Assembly (NCBI GenBank): GCA_902805985.1
Contig: CADCUW010000041.1
Coordinates: 1 to 8,295, forward strand
Origin: an uncultured Rubrobacteraceae bacterium
GTDB lineage: Bacteria > Actinomycetota > Rubrobacteria > Rubrobacterales > Rubrobacteraceae
Direction of reading: 5' to 3'
DNA length: 8,295 nucleotides
A program made the position numbers and the translations under genes. The notes under the pieces are model-generated. The model did no database searches, was not told where the DNA came from, and saw only the letters and a list, made by a program, of their open reading frames with translations. Below, piece by piece: positions 6,298 through 8,295 of the stretch. Each line of letters opens with the position of its first letter. Within the stretch, counting starts at the first letter, position 1.

Positions 6298-6336
6298 TTT
6301 CCGCAACTTCGCCCCGAGGGGGTTCTAGGAACTTCG
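6298..6336 (+). repeat. Intergenic repeat pair, 25-bp spacing (R4)
   Basis: TTTCCGCAACTTCG (6298-6311) is followed exactly 25 bases later by TTCTAGGAACTTCG (6323-6336). The bases between end in GAGGGGG, matching the G-rich tail of the other units. It lies 60 bases beyond the HxlR-type gene stop codon and is a more diverged example of the family at 1629, 2341 and 3165. Confidence 0.75.
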
Positions 6337-6396
6337 AAGGTGTGGTCATTGTACGCGACCGTCCACTCCACCGAGACAGGCTTCGGTTTACCCTTG

Positions 6397-7095
6397 TCAG
6401 GGGCCTGCCGGTTTGGGGGCGGACTCCGGAAGCTGGAAGAGGCCCATCAGGCGTTCAACGGCCGACCTGTCGCCGCCGACCTCTATATCTCCGGTCCGGA
6501 GGGCTTCGTCGAAGGCGCCCCCCTCGTAGGCGAGCGCGGCGAGTGTGTCCACATCCGTCTCGATCCTCGCGTCCGGGTTATTCGGCGCGCCCCGGTAGAT
6601 TCGGATCTTCCCGTCCTTTACCTCAAGCCCGAAGCCCTGATCCTCGAGCATCACCTCGTAGTGGGCCTCGAGGTCGCCTGCGGCCTCGGGATCGAACATC
6701 GTCTTGAATGAGACCATGAGCCCGTCCACGCCTATCTCGTCCTCTTCGCCTCTCCACGGGGATCGGGCCCCCCAACGCCCGACGGCGGCGACGACCGCCT
6801 CGAGCTCCTTCCCCCAGTCCGTCAGCTCGTAGACCTTAGACCCGGCCGGCGGCGGCAGCGTGCGCCTGCGCGCCACCCCCGACACCTCCAGAGTCTCGAG
6901 CCGGTCGGCGAGGATGTTCGAGCTGATGCCGGGCAGGCCCACGCGCAGGTCCGTGAACCGCTTCGGCCCGAGCAGGAGCTCGCGCACCACGAGCAGCGTC
7001 CATCGCTCCCCCACGATGTCCAACCCCTGCGCCGTCCCGCACGCGTCGCGATACCTGCGCCAGTTCGGTAGTTCCTTCGTCCTCGCGGTGGCCAT
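6397..7095 (-). CDS. HxlR-family transcriptional regulator with SCP2-like C-terminal domain
   Basis: 232 residues. Residues about 12-108 form an HxlR winged helix-turn-helix: CGTAQGLDIVGERWTLLVVRELLLGPKRFTDLR, then recognition-helix region GISSNILADRLETLE and wing/dimer part VYELTDWGKELE. Such proteins bind operator DNA as dimers. Cys19 lies at the position where HxlR relatives such as HypR and YodB carry a redox-sensing thiol; thiol sensing here is inferred. Residues about 125-226 resemble the SCP2 sterol-carrier fold (DLEAHYEVMLEDQGFGLEVKDGKI; ARIETDVDTLAALAYEG; GDIEVGGD), a hydrophobic ligand-binding module that could sense a lipid-like effector. The gene is divergent from the DoxX-like gene, a common arrangement for a local regulator. 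No Shine-Dalgarno sequence precedes the ATG; a promoter places the transcript start at or next to it, so it is probably leaderless. Confidence 0.93.
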   Translation of the reverse strand: MATARTKELPNWRRYRDACGTAQGLDIVGERWTLLVVRELLLGPKRFTDLRVGLPGISSNILADRLETLEVSGVARRRTLPPPAGSKVYELTDWGKELEAVVAAVGRWGARSPWRGEEDEIGVDGLMVSFKTMFDPEAAGDLEAHYEVMLEDQGFGLEVKDGKIRIYRGAPNNPDARIETDVDTLAALAYEGGAFDEALRTGDIEVGGDRSAVERLMGLFQLPESAPKPAGP

Positions 7096-7101
7096 GCGGG
7101 C

Positions 7102-7130
7102 AGTCTACTACGCGACGTGCGGATCTACAA
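7102..7130 (-). promoter_or_regulatory. Probable promoter of the HxlR-type gene (leaderless)
   Basis: On the minus strand TTGTAG (7125-7130) and TAGACT (7102-7107) are separated by exactly 17 bases. Only six bases (GCCCGC) lie between the -10 box and the ATG at 7095, so transcription would begin at about the A of the start codon. This agrees with the absence of a ribosome binding site and with the frequency of leaderless mRNAs in actinobacteria. Confidence 0.5.
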
Positions 7131-7157
7131 CCGTGAAGCAAACAAATGAAAGTTAAT

Positions 7158-7174
7158 AGTTGCAAAAAACAACT
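7158..7174. promoter_or_regulatory. Inverted repeat overlapping the DoxX-like -35 box, candidate operator
   Basis: AGTTG (7158-7162) and CAACT (7170-7174) are complementary around a seven-base A-rich centre. The element covers the -35 hexamer at 7160-7165 and sits in the only AT-rich stretch of the window, between the divergent genes. A dimeric regulator such as the neighbouring HxlR protein bound here would block the DoxX-side promoter. The arms are short, so chance is possible. Confidence 0.35.
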
Positions 7175-7188
7175 TGAGTTCCTATACT
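7160..7188 (+). promoter_or_regulatory. Probable promoter of the DoxX-like gene
   Basis: TTGCAA (7160-7165) and TATACT (7183-7188) are separated by exactly 17 bases; the -10 matches the housekeeping consensus at five of six positions. It is the best promoter-like sequence in the window. It predicts a start near 7195 and a leader of about 33 bases containing the ribosome binding site at 7217-7221. Confidence 0.6.
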
Positions 7189-7227
7189 GCCCCCAGTTGA
7201 TGGCGGGAAGACGGACGGAGGACGAGT

Positions 7228-7641
7228 ATGTACGGACAGACAACGGTCGAGGCCCCGAGCGCTTCCCCCCGGCTCGCCGCGAAATCCGCGCGGTGGGTGG
7301 GCCGCGTTATGAGCGCGCTCGTGGTAGCGTTCTTGCTCTTCGACGGCGCCATCAAGGCAATGATGCTGGAGCCCGCCGTCGAGGGCTCGGTCCGGCTGGG
7401 CTACCCCGAGGGCACCGTCTTCGGGATCGGCCTGGCCCTGCTCGTTAGCACGCTCCTCTACGCGGTGCCGCGTACGGCGTTCCTGGGGGCGACCCTGCTC
7501 ACGGGCTACCTCGGTGGCGCCGTGGCGACCCAGGTGCGCGTCGAGGACCCCTGGTTCCTGTTTCCCGCCTTCTTCGGGGTGCTGGCGTGGGGCGGGCTCT
7601 TCCTGCGCGACGAGCGGGTCAGGGCGCTCGTTTCGAGGTGA
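7228..7641 (+). CDS. DoxX-like integral membrane protein
   Basis: 137 residues with a polar N-terminus (1-22) and four hydrophobic segments: about 23-44 (VMSALVVAFLLFDGAIKAM), 63-80 (VFGIGLALLVSTLLYAV), 84-102 and 108-126 (WFLFPAFFGVLAWGGLFL). Length, four-helix layout, the FDGAIK segment after helix 1 and the GYP segment before helix 2 fit the DoxX-like (DoxX_2) family. These are small inner-membrane proteins, often next to redox or regulatory genes, whose exact role is not settled. The start is fixed by GGAGG (7217-7221), six bases before the ATG, and by the promoter at 7160-7188; an internal Met28 would cut into helix 1. The gene is divergent from the HxlR-type regulator and may be co-transcribed with the reductase gene 97 bases downstream, with a hairpin in between. 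Confidence 0.85.
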   Translation: MYGQTTVEAPSASPRLAAKSARWVGRVMSALVVAFLLFDGAIKAMMLEPAVEGSVRLGYPEGTVFGIGLALLVSTLLYAVPRTAFLGATLLTGYLGGAVATQVRVEDPWFLFPAFFGVLAWGGLFLRDERVRALVSR

Positions 7642-7658
7642 GGCCCGAGGTCGGGCCT
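7641..7658 (+). terminator. GC-rich hairpin at the DoxX-like stop codon
   Basis: AGGCCCG (7641-7647) and CGGGCCT (7652-7658) pair around AGGT, starting at the last base of the stop codon. No T-tract follows, so it may be a weak or U-less terminator, or an attenuating hairpin between the two plus-strand genes. Confidence 0.4.
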
Positions 7659-7687
7659 GTCGCTACCGCTCCCCGGTTTGGCCTCCT

Positions 7688-7703
7688 CCTGCCGTACGGC
7701 AGG
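7688..7703. promoter_or_regulatory. Perfect 16-bp palindrome upstream of the reductase gene
   Basis: CCTGCCGTACGGCAGG is identical to its own reverse complement. It lies 35 bases before the reductase start codon and has no central loop, which favours a binding site for a dimeric protein over an RNA hairpin. The central CGTACG contains a GTAC word. The bound factor is unknown; the HxlR-type regulator in this window is one candidate. Confidence 0.45.
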
Positions 7704-7738
7704 GCCATACAAGCGAGAAAAGCGAGAGAGGAGAAGTT

Positions 7739-8293
7739 ATGAGGAAGGTGGTCGCTTCGGAGTTCTTGACGCTGGACGGCGTCATGGGGTTACCTGAGAG
7801 GTGGAACCTCGCCTACTTCAACGACGAGATGGGCCGGGCGATCGGGGAGGGCTTCGCCGCCGCGGACGCCATGCTGATGGGTCGCGTCCTCTACGAGGAG
7901 TGGGCCGCCTTCTGGCCGCAGCAGGACCCGCAGGAGAACCCGTTCGCCGCCCAGATGAACTCCATGCAAAAGTACGTCGTCTCCACGACCCTCGAGCAGC
8001 CGCTCGGGTGGGAGAACTCCACGCTCATCAATGGGAACGTGGCCGAGGAGATCGCCGAACTCAAGCGGGGGGAGGGCGGGGACATCGTGATCTCCGGCAG
8101 CGGCACTTTGGTTCGCTCGCTCCTGCGCCTCGGCCTGCTCGACGAGCTGAAGCTGATGGTCCACCCGATACTGGTGGGCGGCGGCAAGCGGCTTTTCGAG
8201 GAGGGAGAGAGGCAAGCGAAGCTGGAACTGGCGGACTCGAAGACCTTCTCCACGGGCGTCCTCTACCTTACCTACCGACCGGCAGGCGACTGA
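7739..8293 (+). CDS. RibD C-terminal / dihydrofolate-reductase-like protein
   Basis: 184 residues, the usual length for stand-alone RibD_C proteins, whose fold matches dihydrofolate reductase and binds NADPH. Visible features: first strand KVVASEFLTLDGVM (3-16), helix AAADAMLMGRVLYEEWAAFWP (about 40-60) with the conserved MGRxxYE, YVVSTTL strand (about 80-86), the glycine-rich nucleotide-binding segment GGDIVISGSGTLVRSLL (about 116-132), and LLDELKLMVHPILVGGGKRLF (about 135-155), whose HPxxxGxGxxLF pattern is the family hallmark. The substrate is unknown: these proteins are often annotated as deaminase/reductase, but no deaminase domain is present, and this one need not act on folate or riboflavin. 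The start at 7739 is set by AGGAG (7729-7733), five bases upstream, and by the first strand of the fold. It probably shares regulation with the DoxX-like gene and the divergent HxlR regulator. It ends two bases before the window edge. Confidence 0.93.
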   Translation: MRKVVASEFLTLDGVMGLPERWNLAYFNDEMGRAIGEGFAAADAMLMGRVLYEEWAAFWPQQDPQENPFAAQMNSMQKYVVSTTLEQPLGWENSTLINGNVAEEIAELKRGEGGDIVISGSGTLVRSLLRLGLLDELKLMVHPILVGGGKRLFEEGERQAKLELADSKTFSTGVLYLTYRPAGD

Positions 8294-8295
8294 GG

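Larger units (their letters stand above)
5834..6396. other. 563-base gene-poor region upstream of the 866-residue protein gene
   Basis: No frame here gives a protein I would accept: open stretches are Arg/Pro/Gly-rich, lack a proper ribosome binding site and resemble random high-GC sequence. It contains the leader of the 866-residue protein gene with a small hairpin (5864-5877), a 12-base tandem repeat (5904-5926) and a repeat pair (6298-6336). The remaining 370 or so bases (5927-6297) hold no pattern I can name. A decayed gene or an untranslated RNA cannot be excluded. Confidence 0.55.

Noticed and set aside
5851..6306. A minus-strand frame of about 150 codons upstream of the 866-residue protein gene
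   Set aside because: Arg/Gly/Pro-rich composition, no ribosome binding site, a start adjacent to repeat R4 and no domain; it looks like random high-GC open frame.
7514..7738. An extended N-terminus for the reductase starting at 7514
   Set aside because: The extension would overlap the DoxX-like gene and is Arg/Pro/Ser-rich. The family fold begins at the ATG at 7739, which has a good ribosome binding site.

Overview
The window is a high-GC chromosomal segment that looks like a Rubrobacter-type actinobacterium. This is an inference from composition, actinobacterial-style protein families (small secreted RTX-like protein, DUF2382/PRC-barrel stress protein, HxlR regulator fused to an SCP2-like domain) and a probable leaderless gene; there is no rRNA or other decisive marker. 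The first 7.1 kb is transcribed almost entirely from the minus strand and the last 1.1 kb from the plus strand.

Layout: 1-1422 (-) is an exported formylglycine-type sulfatase whose C-terminus runs off the left edge. It is preceded by a 354-bp gene-free stretch with a good promoter, a copy of a repeat and a two-tier inverted repeat. 1777-2154 (-) is a small secreted protein with hemolysin-type Ca2+-binding repeats. 2395-3102 (-) is an IS5-family transposase remnant that has lost the C-terminal part carrying the catalytic glutamate. 3233-5833 (-) encodes an unusual 866-residue mosaic protein: an N-terminal DUF2188-like domain, an Ala/Gln/Gly-rich linker, three E3-binding (PSBD) modules, a PRC-barrel and a C-terminal DUF2382 domain. 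A 563-bp gene-poor gap follows. 6397-7095 (-) is an HxlR-family regulator with an SCP2-like C-terminal domain. It is divergent from 7228-7641 (+), a four-helix DoxX-like membrane protein, and 7739-8293 (+), a RibD C-terminal/dihydrofolate-reductase-like protein.

The regulator, DoxX-like protein and reductase plausibly form one redox-linked module. The regulator carries an N-terminal cysteine of the kind used for thiol sensing in HxlR relatives, the divergent promoters are back to back, and an inverted repeat overlaps the DoxX -35 box. A perfect 16-bp palindrome lies ahead of the reductase gene.

The most notable structure not explained by genes is a family of short intergenic repeats with core TTCTCCGAACTTCG. 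It occurs at four places, three of them as pairs spaced exactly 25 bp apart. Two of these pairs flank the transposase remnant in opposite orientation. No CRISPR array, rRNA, tRNA or complete mobile element was found.
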